The notes under the pieces are model-generated. The model worked only from the letters and a program-made list of their open reading frames with translations, did no database searches and was not told the origin of the DNA. This document shows, piece by piece, positions 1-7,709 of a stretch of 64,000 nt of DNA (the first letter of the stretch is position 1; every line of letters begins with the position of its first letter). The stretch is from contig NZ_CAHJXL010000001.1 in assembly GCF_903645315.1 (NCBI RefSeq), positions 1,850,001 through 1,914,000 of the forward strand. The letters run 5' to 3'. This stretch comes from Victivallis sp. Marseille-Q1083 (GTDB lineage Bacteria > Verrucomicrobiota > Lentisphaeria > Victivallales > Victivallaceae). The translations under genes were made by a program, and so were the position numbers.

Positions 1-509
1 GCACCACCGATGACCTGGTGGCCGGCTGGGAGTTGGGAATGACCAACAATTCCGGCTGGCTTTACGGCTTGCAGACCGGTATTGACAACCGGTCCGACGG
101 CGGCGGCGTCCAGATTGCCGCGTTGATCAACAGAGGAGCCCAAGAGGGCAGTTCGTTTCTGCAGATTGCGCCCTGGAATGACAATGGCGCGTTCCAGATC
201 GGAGTGCTGGCCAACCAGGGCGCCCGGCCGAATCCGGCGCTTTTCCAACTGGCGTTGTGGAATCTGAACAGTGTGGCCCAATTGGGAATTTTCAACAGCA
301 AGGGCAAATTCCAACTCGGTTTGTTCAACGTCGTCGACAAAGGGGCCGTCCTGCAATTGGGCTTGCTCAATTACCACTATGGCGACACGGCGCTGCTACC
401 GTTTTCGATCGGCATCAACTGGGCCGGCAGCGAGCCGGAACCCGCGCCCGAAGCGGCTGCCCCGGCTGCCATCGCCGCGGAAATCTTGCCGGCGGAGGGC
501 GTCGAATGA
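1..509 (+). CDS. LA_2272-type surface repeat protein, C-terminal part
   Basis: The reading frame is open to the left edge (first full codon at base 3), so the N-terminus is missing and the GTG at 18 is probably internal. The visible 160-odd residues are repeats of about 18-25 residues built on patterns such as FQIGVLANQGA, AQLGIFNSKGK, FQLGLFN and LQLGLLNYH, followed by an Ala/Pro/Glu-rich tail. Alternating hydrophobic residues with Gly-Leu-x-Asn turns match the LA_2272 family of surface repeat proteins, thought to form beta-structured outer-membrane or surface proteins. No enzymatic motif is visible. It converges on the yeiH gene with about 30 bases between them. The family name comes from repeat style only. 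Confidence 0.6.
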   Translation, partial: TTDDLVAGWELGMTNNSGWLYGLQTGIDNRSDGGGVQIAALINRGAQEGSSFLQIAPWNDNGAFQIGVLANQGARPNPALFQLALWNLNSVAQLGIFNSKGKFQLGLFNVVDKGAVLQLGLLNYHYGDTALLPFSIGINWAGSEPEPAPEAAAPAAIAAEILPAEGVE

Positions 510-540
510 CGCGATGCCCGCCGGCTGCCCGCCGGGGCGG

Positions 541-1536
541 TCATTTGACGCAATGCACCCAGCCGAAATGGATGGCGGCGCCCCAGGCGGCGGCCAGGAT
601 AATCCACAGCACGACGCCGTGAATGACCGGTTTGAGGCCGAGTTCCTTCAATTTGTCCCTGGTCAGATTGGCGCCGATCAGAAACAGCGTCAGAATCATC
701 AGATATTTGGAAAGTTCCTTGAGGTGCGCTCCGGCTCCGGCGGTGGCCGGCAGCCAGGTCACCAGTGCCGCCGCGGCCAGAAAACCGGGGATGAACCACG
801 GAATTTTGACTTTGATCCGGCGTTTTTCTCCTTCCGCCGCGGTGGCGACGCAGCAGGAGAGGAACAGAGTGACCGGCACGATCCACAAGGCGCGCGCCAG
901 CTTGACGGTGGTGCCGACCTCCAGCGCGGTCGGCCCGTACTGCATGGTGGCGCCGACCACCGAACTGGTATCATGGATGCCGAGGGCCGACCAGAAGCCG
1001 AATTGCACTTCATCCATGTGCAGTGCATGGCCGACGATCGGGAAAACCACCAGCGCCACCGCGTTCAAGGTAAAGACCGTCGCCGAGGCGATGGCGACGT
1101 CGTGGGCTTTGGCTTTCAGCACCGGCGCCGCCGCGGCGATGGCGCTGCCGCCGCAGATCGACGTGCCGACGCTGACCAGATACATGCAGTCGCGCGGCAA
1201 TCCCAGCTTCCTGCCGAGCCAGACGCCGAAACCAATGCCGAAAGCGATGCCGAGGAAGGTGTACAGCATGCCGTTCGCCCCGGCGTGCAGCACATCGACT
1301 AAATTCATGCCGAATCCCATGCCGACGATCGAAATTCCCAACAGCGTCGAAGTCAGTTTGCCGGTGACCGCCGCAAACGGGTTGCCGATCGTCACGGCGA
1401 ACAGCACGCCGGCGATGACGGCGATCCCCGGCGCATAGTTGCGCGACGGCGCCCACAGCCAGGGAATCAGAAAAAACGCTGCTGCCGTCAGCAGGAAAGC
1501 GCCGTGTCGCCACGATGGTTGGTTGATTGCTTTCAT
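541..1536 (-). CDS. yeiH: YeiH family putative sulfate exporter
   Basis: A polytopic inner-membrane protein of 331 aa, the usual length for the YeiH/UPF0324 (PF03601) family. It shows about ten hydrophobic segments and the family signature GTSICGGSAIAA near residue 126, followed by the conserved HDTSSVVGA stretch. Members are annotated as putative sulfate exporters; the substrate is not proven for most. The start is supported by a purine-rich AAAGGAAAAG ribosome site about 10 bases upstream of the ATG at 1536. A near-consensus promoter lies about 130 bases upstream, divergent from the LacI gene's promoter. No sulfur-metabolism genes are nearby, so the ligand stays open. Confidence 0.85.
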   Translation of the reverse strand: MKAINQPSWRHGAFLLTAAAFFLIPWLWAPSRNYAPGIAVIAGVLFAVTIGNPFAAVTGKLTSTLLGISIVGMGFGMNLVDVLHAGANGMLYTFLGIAFGIGFGVWLGRKLGLPRDCMYLVSVGTSICGGSAIAAAAPVLKAKAHDVAIASATVFTLNAVALVVFPIVGHALHMDEVQFGFWSALGIHDTSSVVGATMQYGPTALEVGTTVKLARALWIVPVTLFLSCCVATAAEGEKRRIKVKIPWFIPGFLAAAALVTWLPATAGAGAHLKELSKYLMILTLFLIGANLTRDKLKELGLKPVIHGVVLWIILAAAWGAAIHFGWVHCVK

Positions 1537-1662
1537 CGGTTATCTTTTCCTTTCATTGCCTGCCGGTTCCTGGTGATAAGGCCGGCCTTGCGGTTGATGA
1601 TTGCGAATGATGAAATTTAATGTAGCCGGGAAAATGAAAATTAAAAATTATTGTTTATTATT

Positions 1663-1692
1663 ATTATATAATTATTAATTATCCAATGTCAA
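1663..1692 (-). promoter_or_regulatory. Predicted sigma70 promoter for yeiH
   Basis: On the minus strand a perfect TTGACA (1687-1692) is separated by 18 bases from a perfect TATAAT (1663-1668) inside a very AT-rich stretch. Transcription would start near 1656 and leave a leader of about 120 bases before the yeiH ATG. Confidence 0.6.
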
Positions 1693-1812
1693 TTCGGCGA
1701 ACCCTGAAGAAAGTTGTCCGGTCAACCGGCGGGAAGCGGCGGGGTGTGACGGGTAAAAAGAGCTGATGAAATATGAAATATAAAAATATATCATTTTTCT
1801 GAAAAAAGGGGG

Positions 1813-1841
1813 TTGACATTCCGGGATTTTTTTGCTATACT
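1813..1841 (+). promoter_or_regulatory. Predicted sigma70 promoter for the LacI gene
   Basis: TTGACA at 1813-1818, a 17-base spacer and TATACT at 1836-1841 make a near-perfect promoter. The first LacI-type operator copy begins 8 bases after the -10 box, covering the expected start of transcription. This arrangement suits repression of the regulator by itself. Confidence 0.7.
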
Positions 1842-1848
1842 TTATCCA

Positions 1849-1871
1849 GATGCTGATAAAGCGCTTTATTT
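1849..1871. promoter_or_regulatory. LacI-type operator, copy 1
   Basis: A 23-base element whose core (1856-1869, ATAAAGCGCTTTAT) is a perfect 14-base palindrome with a central CpG, typical of LacI-family operators. The same 23 bases recur exactly at 1986-2008. A further half site, CTTTATCA, follows at about 1875-1882. Confidence 0.7.
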
Positions 1872-1985
1872 CAGCTTTATCAAAACGCCGTCTTCCGGTT
1901 TGCCGACCGATCGACAAACCGGAAGCTGTCGAGCTGAAAGAATGACGATGATTCGAATGAGAAGTTGAAAAGAAAAAGTTTTTGC

Positions 1986-2008
1986 GATGCTGATAAAGCG
2001 CTTTATTT
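1986..2008. promoter_or_regulatory. LacI-type operator, copy 2
   Basis: Exact second copy of the 23-base element; its palindromic core is 1993-2006. It lies 137 bases (about 13 helical turns) after copy 1 and 40 bases before the LacI start codon. Two in-phase sites fit DNA looping by a tetrameric or paired regulator. Confidence 0.7.
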
Positions 2009-2047
2009 ATTTTTATCATAATACAACGAAGGATGACAGGACGGATT

Positions 2048-3070
2048 ATGGCTGCGTCGAAAGTTCGGCTGAGTGACATTGCCCGCGAGGCGAACGTATC
2101 GCTAGGAACGGTCGCCAAAGTGCTTTCCGGAGCGGGCGGCAACATCCGGGTGGGAGAGGCCAAGGCGGAATTGATTCGGGCGACGGCAAAGCGGCTGAAT
2201 TACCGGCCCAATATCGCCGCCCGGACGCTGGCCGGCAGTTCGGGGCGGATGATCGGCGTGATGATCGATTCGAATGCGCCGAAACATTATTACAATACGA
2301 TTTTCAGCATCGAACGGGAGTTGGCGAAATCCGATTACCGGATCATCATTTCCGAATCGCACGACAACGTCCGCAATTTTATTGAAGGCTACCGGACGCT
2401 GCTGCAGTACGGGGTGGACGGGGTGATCTGCGTGTCGCACGACTATCCGGCCGGCAACCAGGAGCTGAACAGTTTTTTTGCCGGTCAGCCGAACGTGGTG
2501 ATGATCGGCCGCCCGGTGCCGCCGGGCGCCGGACTGGTGGAGATCGATTGGGCGGCGGCGACCTGCGAGGCGGCGACCTATCTGCTGAACAGCGGCCGCC
2601 GGCATTTGGCGCTGATCGTCGACGACAGCGAATATGTGTCGCGGTATGCGCACGAAGCGGGATTTCTGCAGGCGATTGCCGCCGTTCCGCCGGCTTCCGC
2701 TTCCCGGGTGGTGCGGATGCCGGGAGTCAGCCGGAGCGTTGAGGTTGCCGAACGGGTGCAGTTCGTGCTCCGGCGGCTGCCGGAGGGGGTGGACGGCATC
2801 CTGGTCGAGAATGATCTTTACGGTATTTTCATGATCCGGGAGTTGAAGCGGCTGGGATTCCGGGTGCCGGAGGATGTCGCGGTGATCGGCCATGACAATG
2901 AGCTGTTCGCGGCCGGCTGTGAACCGCCGCTGGCTTCGATCGATGAATGCTGTGACGCGCAGGCGGCGGCGGCGGTGAAGCTGGTGCTGGAGCAGCTCGA
3001 CCGGATGCCCATTGCCAATCGAATGGTGACGGTGACGCCGAAATTCATTTGGCGCGATTCCGCCGGTTGA
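2048..3070 (+). CDS. LacI family transcriptional regulator
   Basis: A DNA-binding repressor or activator of 340 aa that would respond to a sugar. Residues 8-27 form the LacI helix-turn-helix (LSDIAREANVSLGTVAKVLSG, one residue over the usual signature), followed by a hinge-like segment (RPNIAARTLAG) and a periplasmic-binding-protein-like ligand domain with GIMVIDS-type and HDNELFAAG motifs. I chose the ATG at 2048 because AGGA at 2038-2041 sits at good spacing; an ATG at 2033 would add five residues. Two identical operators overlap its own promoter region, so autoregulation is likely. The glycosidase and pseudopilin genes follow on the same strand and are the natural targets. Confidence 0.9.
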   Translation: MAASKVRLSDIAREANVSLGTVAKVLSGAGGNIRVGEAKAELIRATAKRLNYRPNIAARTLAGSSGRMIGVMIDSNAPKHYYNTIFSIERELAKSDYRIIISESHDNVRNFIEGYRTLLQYGVDGVICVSHDYPAGNQELNSFFAGQPNVVMIGRPVPPGAGLVEIDWAAATCEAATYLLNSGRRHLALIVDDSEYVSRYAHEAGFLQAIAAVPPASASRVVRMPGVSRSVEVAERVQFVLRRLPEGVDGILVENDLYGIFMIRELKRLGFRVPEDVAVIGHDNELFAAGCEPPLASIDECCDAQAAAAVKLVLEQLDRMPIANRMVTVTPKFIWRDSAG

Positions 3071-3184
3071 GGAAATAAAAAAATGCTTTTGAATATTTGA
3101 ATTGAATGAGTTTTTAATCATTAAAGAAAAATATTTGATAATTTCCAGGATAGATTTATTTATTGAGACAGGGAGGTACTTATC

Positions 3185-5200
3185 ATGATTGCCAAGCGAA
3201 TAGCGGGATTGGCCGTTTCTTTATCGATGGCCTCGGCGTTTGGTACGCCGATCGAGGCGATGGATTTGAGCGGCTGGACCAATGTGGCGGCCGAACCGGT
3301 GCAGATGGCGAATCTGCTGCCGGACGGCGGTTTTGAACAGGGCGCGGCCGGCTGGTCGCATGTCGACGGCGAAAAGATTCTGGTCGACCGCGGCGGCATC
3401 AACCAGACCGGCGCGTTGCGCTACAGCCGGGAGGATGACAGTTATACGCTGGTGATGCGGGAGGTGGAACTGAAGCCGGGCACCTGCTACCGGTTTGGCG
3501 CGATGGTGCGGACCAAAGATGTCACCGGCGAAGGCGCGGGACTTTACATGGAAGGTTACAGCGCCGGGAACAAATATGCGGCCGGGGCCTATAGCCGGCC
3601 GGTCAGCGGCACTCAGGATTGGGTGCTGGTCGAAGCGGATTTCACCACGCCCCGCGAAGGCGACTGCCACTATATCATCGGTTTGTATCTGCGCAAAAAT
3701 TCGACCGGCACCGCCTGGTATGACGACGTATTCGTCCGGGAGCAGGCGCCGCTGTGGCAACTGGAACTGGTCTATCCGACCCATCACACCGTTTATGACG
3801 GTCAGGCAATGCAGTTCTATTCCAGAATCGAAGGCGCCGACCCGGAACAGACGGCATGCGAAAAGCTGCTGCTGCAGATCGACGGCGCACCGCAGGCGGA
3901 ACTCTATGGCGTCGATGCGCCGCGCCTGGCCATCCGGCCGCCGGCCGGGCCGGATGGGAATCTGACGGTCCGCGGTTACTGGCTCAATCCGGAGCGCCGG
4001 GAAATCCTGGCGGAAAAAACCTTCAAGGTGCGCCGGGCGGCGCGGCCGGAATTGCCGGACAATGCGGCGATGGTCGATGAAGAGTACCGTTTGATTGTCG
4101 ACGGCAAGCCGTATCTGCCGATCGGGTTGTATACGCAGCAGTTGACCAGGGAGGATATCGATTTGATCAGTGACAGCCCGTTCAATTGCGTCATGCCGTA
4201 TCCGAGCCCGAATCTGACCTTCGGCGAGGAGGAACGGGCCGACCTGGCGACGATCACCGAAGTGCTGGATTATTGCGACGACCGGGACGTCAAAGTCATT
4301 TTTTCATTGAAAGACATGTATGATCGGTACAAATTGAGCTGGCGGCCGGAACTGACGGCGGAAGAGGGCGCCCTGTTGCTGGTGAAGAAGTTGAAAGCTC
4401 ATCCGGCGCTGCTTGCCTGGTACATCTGCGACGAAGCCGCCGTGGAAAAAGTGCCGGAAATCGCCGCCCGCCGTCGGTTGGTCAATGAACTCGACCCGTT
4501 CCATCCGACCTGGTCGGTCTATTATCAGGTGAAGGATTTTCAATGTTACGTTCCGGCCCAGGACATTTTCGGCAACGATCCCTACCCGATCAATTTCCGC
4601 GACGACAAACATATCCTCGGCGTGGACAATTCGACGCGAAAAGCGGAATCGCTGCAGATGCCGCTGTGGTCGGTACCGCAGATTCACCACACCGGCTTCT
4701 ATAACAGCGACTGGCGGCAGGATCCTGGCGATTATTTCGAGAAATTGCGGCCGCCGACCGAGACCGAAACGCTGGCGATGTCGCTGCTGGAAGCGATGCG
4801 CGGCGCGAAGGGATTTGTGATGTATTCCTACTTTGATCTGCACTGGGGGCCGGATAAACTGCAGTTCGAACGCCGCTGGCCGGAAGTCTGCCGCGTTGCC
4901 GGGACGCTGCGCAAACTCGAACCGTTCCTGCTGAGTACGGCGGCTGCCCCGGACGTGAAGGTCGAAGCGGCCAAAGGCGAGGTTTATGCCAAAGCGTTCG
5001 CCGACGGTGAAGGCGGCCTGCGGGTGCTGGTGATGTCGCCGGGACCGGGAGAGGTCGATGCCGAGTTGGTCGTCGAAGGGGTTTCCGGGCTGTTGTCCGA
5101 ACGCGGCCGGACCTATGAAAAGGGGCCCGGACATTACCGGTTCACCGGCTTGAACACCTGCTGCGATATTCTGCGGCTCGACCCGCCGCCCGCGCTATGA
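3185..5200 (+). CDS. Secreted glycoside hydrolase-like protein with N-terminal carbohydrate-binding-like domain
   Basis: A 671-aa protein with a short N-terminal export signal (Ala/Ser-rich hydrophobic stretch, residues 5-20). Residues about 40-185 look like a CBM4/9-type jelly roll (NLLPDGGFEQGAAGW start, AWYDDVFVRE end). After a linker of beta type, residues about 300-600 resemble a (beta/alpha)8 glycosidase barrel: PYLPIGLYTQ, VIFSLKDMYDR, LLAWYICDEA and GFVMYSYFDLHWG. The acidic pair in ICDEA is the best catalytic candidate. I cannot assign a CAZy family. It follows the LacI gene by 114 bases, with GGGAGG just before the start, and is probably its target. A polysaccharide or host-glycan substrate is inferred only. 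Confidence 0.65.
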   Translation: MIAKRIAGLAVSLSMASAFGTPIEAMDLSGWTNVAAEPVQMANLLPDGGFEQGAAGWSHVDGEKILVDRGGINQTGALRYSREDDSYTLVMREVELKPGTCYRFGAMVRTKDVTGEGAGLYMEGYSAGNKYAAGAYSRPVSGTQDWVLVEADFTTPREGDCHYIIGLYLRKNSTGTAWYDDVFVREQAPLWQLELVYPTHHTVYDGQAMQFYSRIEGADPEQTACEKLLLQIDGAPQAELYGVDAPRLAIRPPAGPDGNLTVRGYWLNPERREILAEKTFKVRRAARPELPDNAAMVDEEYRLIVDGKPYLPIGLYTQQLTREDIDLISDSPFNCVMPYPSPNLTFGEEERADLATITEVLDYCDDRDVKVIFSLKDMYDRYKLSWRPELTAEEGALLLVKKLKAHPALLAWYICDEAAVEKVPEIAARRRLVNELDPFHPTWSVYYQVKDFQCYVPAQDIFGNDPYPINFRDDKHILGVDNSTRKAESLQMPLWSVPQIHHTGFYNSDWRQDPGDYFEKLRPPTETETLAMSLLEAMRGAKGFVMYSYFDLHWGPDKLQFERRWPEVCRVAGTLRKLEPFLLSTAAAPDVKVEAAKGEVYAKAFADGEGGLRVLVMSPGPGEVDAELVVEGVSGLLSERGRTYEKGPGHYRFTGLNTCCDILRLDPPPAL

Positions 5201-5288
5201 ATCTGGATGGCGCCGGGAGTGCACGCCCGGCTGGAGATAGATAGATTGAGATTTTGGTTTGCCAAGTAAAAAAAAGTGAGGTAAGAAA

Positions 5289-6014
5289 ATGTTGAAACAC
5301 GCTCGAAAATTTACGCTTATTGAACTGTTGGTTGTGATCGCGATCATCGCCATTCTCGCCAGCATGCTGCTGCCGGCTTTGGGAAAAGCCAAAGCATCCG
5401 CCCAGGCGATCAAGTGCGTCGGCAACCTGAAGACGATGGGCCTGATGGCGACGATGTACAACAATGATTACGACGATTATTCGATTACCGCCTATTACAT
5501 TGAGGGCGGCCATACCTTCATCCAGATGCTGCATGACGATTATTCGATCGATGAGGAGGCGATGATCTGCCCGACCGCGAGCGATACGATGGTGTATGCG
5601 AAGCGGGACAATGCGAAGAACAAGAACAAAATCTGGTCATACGGCATTCATTACAAAGCGACCGGCACTGCCTGCTGGGGAACCGGCAGCAGCGTAGTGA
5701 AGAAAATTTCGACGCTGATGGCCAAAAAAGGCAGCATGTCCAATCTGATCCAGTTCGGCGATTCCGAAGCGGACGCCCAGCTCAGCAAGGGACTCGGCAG
5801 CGATGTGACCGCCTTGATTCAGCCGGGCGCCTATTATGGCGACGGCGAACAGGACGCGTCGTGGTATGTGGTCGGCATGCGGCATAACCGCAAGGCCAAC
5901 ATCACCATGTTCGACGGTCACGTCGAATCGTTGCGGCGGCACCAGATGGAGGAAGATGCCCAGCGGATGTGGAAGCCGTATGAAGAGTCGTGGGGCTGGC
6001 AGTTGCCGAATTGA
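5289..6014 (+). CDS. Prepilin-like protein with H-x9-DG motif
   Basis: This 241-aa protein begins with a short basic leader and the type IV pilin/pseudopilin signature [16 protein letters not shown], with the expected Glu at position 5 of the mature hydrophobic helix. Prepilin peptidase would cut before the Phe. The globular part ends with [12 protein letters not shown], the H-x9-DG motif known from very large pseudopilin families of Planctomycetes and Lentisphaerae, whose role is not established. It lies 88 bases behind the glycosidase gene on the same strand, with no terminator seen between them. The helix-coding DNA is identical over 49 bases to the second pseudopilin gene at 22043. Confidence 0.85.
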   Translation: MLKHARKFTLIELLVVIAIIAILASMLLPALGKAKASAQAIKCVGNLKTMGLMATMYNNDYDDYSITAYYIEGGHTFIQMLHDDYSIDEEAMICPTASDTMVYAKRDNAKNKNKIWSYGIHYKATGTACWGTGSSVVKKISTLMAKKGSMSNLIQFGDSEADAQLSKGLGSDVTALIQPGAYYGDGEQDASWYVVGMRHNRKANITMFDGHVESLRRHQMEEDAQRMWKPYEESWGWQLPN

Positions 6015-6035
6015 CGGCCGATGAACTGCGATAAT

Positions 6036-6060
6036 GGGAGGCCGGCTTCTGCCGGCCCTC
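6036..6060. terminator. Possible bidirectional hairpin between convergent genes
   Basis: GGCCGGC, a TTCT loop and GCCGGCC, extended by two further pairs around one bulged C, lie between the pseudopilin gene and the convergent corC gene. The stem is strong but there is no clear T tract on either side. Confidence 0.4.
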
Positions 6061-6088
6061 ATAATTCATTCGCCGGCCTTCCGGGACG

Positions 6089-7330
6089 TCAGGCGGAATG
6101 GTCGACGTTCTTGATCTTCCGGACGTTGAACTCCAGCACCCGCCCCCGTCGGATTTTCCGAACGTAAAATTCGACGTTGTGATAACGGTACAGATCGCCG
6201 ACCCGCGGCGGCCGGTCCAGCATCCGGGAAAACCAGATCGACAACGGTTCCGCCCGTTTCGGCAAGTTCAAACGGGTCTCCCGGGCAACCATCGACAGTG
6301 AATTGCCACCGCCGACCACCCAGAACGATTCGCTCGGCGAATAAAATGTGCGCGGCAGCGGATCGAATTCATCGTCCAGGTCGCCGACCAGTTCTTCGAC
6401 GATGTCTTCCAGCGTGATCAGGCCGAGCGTATGTCCCCCGGCATCGCAGACGATCGACATGTGGCAGTGCTGCGTGGCAAAACGCTCCAGCAGATTGGCC
6501 GCCGAATCCTCCGGCGCCGCCGTATTGATCGGGCGCAGAATTTCCAGGATATTGGTGCGTTCCGGATTGGCCCGGAAAGAGGCGACCAGCTCTTTGAAGT
6601 TGACGTAGCCGACCACTTTATCCCTGTCGCCGTCCTCACAGACCGGGTAACGGGTGTGAAAATCGGTATGGGCGGCGTTGATCGCTTCGGACATCGTCTG
6701 GGTCGTCGACAGAAATGAAATATTCTCCACCGGAATCATGATCTGCTCCGCCGTCTGTTCCGACAAACGCGGCGCCGCATTGATGATCCGTTCCTGCCGG
6801 GAACTGATCAACTGGGTGCTGCGCGCCATGCCGGCCAGCGCCGAGATTTCCTCGGTCGCCGTCGGGCCGTCGGCCGGCACCCGTTCAAACGGCCGGTTGA
6901 TCAGGTGCACCAGTTGAATGAACGGATACATCAGCAACACCATCACGTTCAGCGGCCGGGCGGCAACGGCCAGAATTTGCCGGTTGTAATGCACGCCGAG
7001 CGTTTTCGGCAGGATTTCGGTGAATTGAACCATCGTCACCGTGAACAGCAGCGAAAAAAGCCAGATCAGCGCTTCCCCCCACAGGACGTTGAACTGGGCG
7101 CCGGCCACCGTTGCACCGATGGTATGAGCGGCGGTATTCAGGATCAGGATAACCGCGATCGACCGTTCGATATCGTTTTTCAGGCGCTTGCAGATTTCGC
7201 CGGTTTTCTGGTTGCGCTGCCGGATCGTCGCCAACTGGCTCGGCGTGACGCTCAGCAGCGCCGCTTCCAGGAGCGAGCAGAGAAACGACACCCCCAGGGC
7301 GCAGGCAATACTGACGATAAAAATGATCAT
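6089..7330 (-). CDS. HlyC/CorC family protein (CNNM domain plus CBS pair)
   Basis: A 413-aa membrane protein of the CNNM/CorC type, linked in other bacteria to magnesium or cobalt export and salt tolerance. Residues about 1-170 form the CNNM transmembrane domain, with LCSLLEAALLSVTPSQL at the start and ILPKTLGVHYNR in the middle. Residues about 200-315 are a CBS pair, and the C-terminal 80 residues match the CorC_HlyC regulatory domain (LPRTFYSPSESFWVVGG). GAGGA lies just before the ATG. The stop codon of a small upstream reading frame (7331-7528) touches this start codon, which could couple their translation. Confidence 0.88.
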   Translation of the reverse strand: MIIFIVSIACALGVSFLCSLLEAALLSVTPSQLATIRQRNQKTGEICKRLKNDIERSIAVILILNTAAHTIGATVAGAQFNVLWGEALIWLFSLLFTVTMVQFTEILPKTLGVHYNRQILAVAARPLNVMVLLMYPFIQLVHLINRPFERVPADGPTATEEISALAGMARSTQLISSRQERIINAAPRLSEQTAEQIMIPVENISFLSTTQTMSEAINAAHTDFHTRYPVCEDGDRDKVVGYVNFKELVASFRANPERTNILEILRPINTAAPEDSAANLLERFATQHCHMSIVCDAGGHTLGLITLEDIVEELVGDLDDEFDPLPRTFYSPSESFWVVGGGNSLSMVARETRLNLPKRAEPLSIWFSRMLDRPPRVGDLYRYHNVEFYVRKIRRGRVLEFNVRKIKNVDHSA

Positions 7331-7528
7331 TTAATTCCTCAATGAAAAGTTACGGGATAAAAAAAGAGCCGCCTCCCGTCCGATGGATTCGGAAAGGAAA
7401 CGGTAAGCGTTTGAAAAAGAAAGGAATACGGCCGCAGTAGAACCGACGGCCGCGCTGCTACTTCGCGGCAGCGGATCTTCGCCGGCGGCGGCGGACTCGG
7501 ACTCGATTGTAACAATTGATGTATTCAT
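7331..7528 (-). CDS. Possible small leader peptide upstream of the CorC gene
   Basis: A 65-codon frame rich in Ser and Ala, with no recognisable domain. Its TAA directly abuts the CorC gene's ATG, and its own ATG lies only about two bases after the transcription start expected from the promoter at 7537-7565, so it would be nearly leaderless. No ribosome site is visible. It may be chance; the layout rather than the peptide sequence is the reason to list it. Confidence 0.3.
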   Translation of the reverse strand: MNTSIVTIESESAAAGEDPLPRSSSAAVGSTAAVFLSFSNAYRFLSESIGREAALFLSRNFSLRN

Positions 7529-7536
7529 GAAATAAT

Positions 7537-7565
7537 ACTATACTGCCGAACCGGAAAAAATGCAA
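7537..7565 (-). promoter_or_regulatory. Possible promoter for the CorC gene
   Basis: Minus-strand TTGCAT (7560-7565), a 17-base spacer and TATAGT (7537-7542). The -35 box is weak, the -10 good. The rest of the interval 7566-7709 is AT-rich and shows nothing else I can support. Confidence 0.45.
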
Positions 7566-7709
7566 ATGTTTTTTTCGCCCGCCATTGTTCCTCCACCTGC
7601 CGCTTTTTGGCAAATAATGCGATAACTGCTTGATTTATAAAAAATTAACCGCGGGACGGTTGACGCGTTCTTAACCGGTAACACCAACCCAAGCATGGAG
7701 GTTTGCCTT

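Noticed and set aside
1849-2008. The 23-base repeats as a possible minimal CRISPR.
   Set aside because: Only two copies, a 114-base gap, palindromic core and location at a LacI promoter all favour operators. No CRISPR array or cas gene was seen in the window.
1675-2163. A 162-codon minus-strand frame across the LacI promoter region.
   Set aside because: It runs through the promoter, both operators and into the LacI helix-turn-helix code; composition is erratic and no ribosome site is seen.
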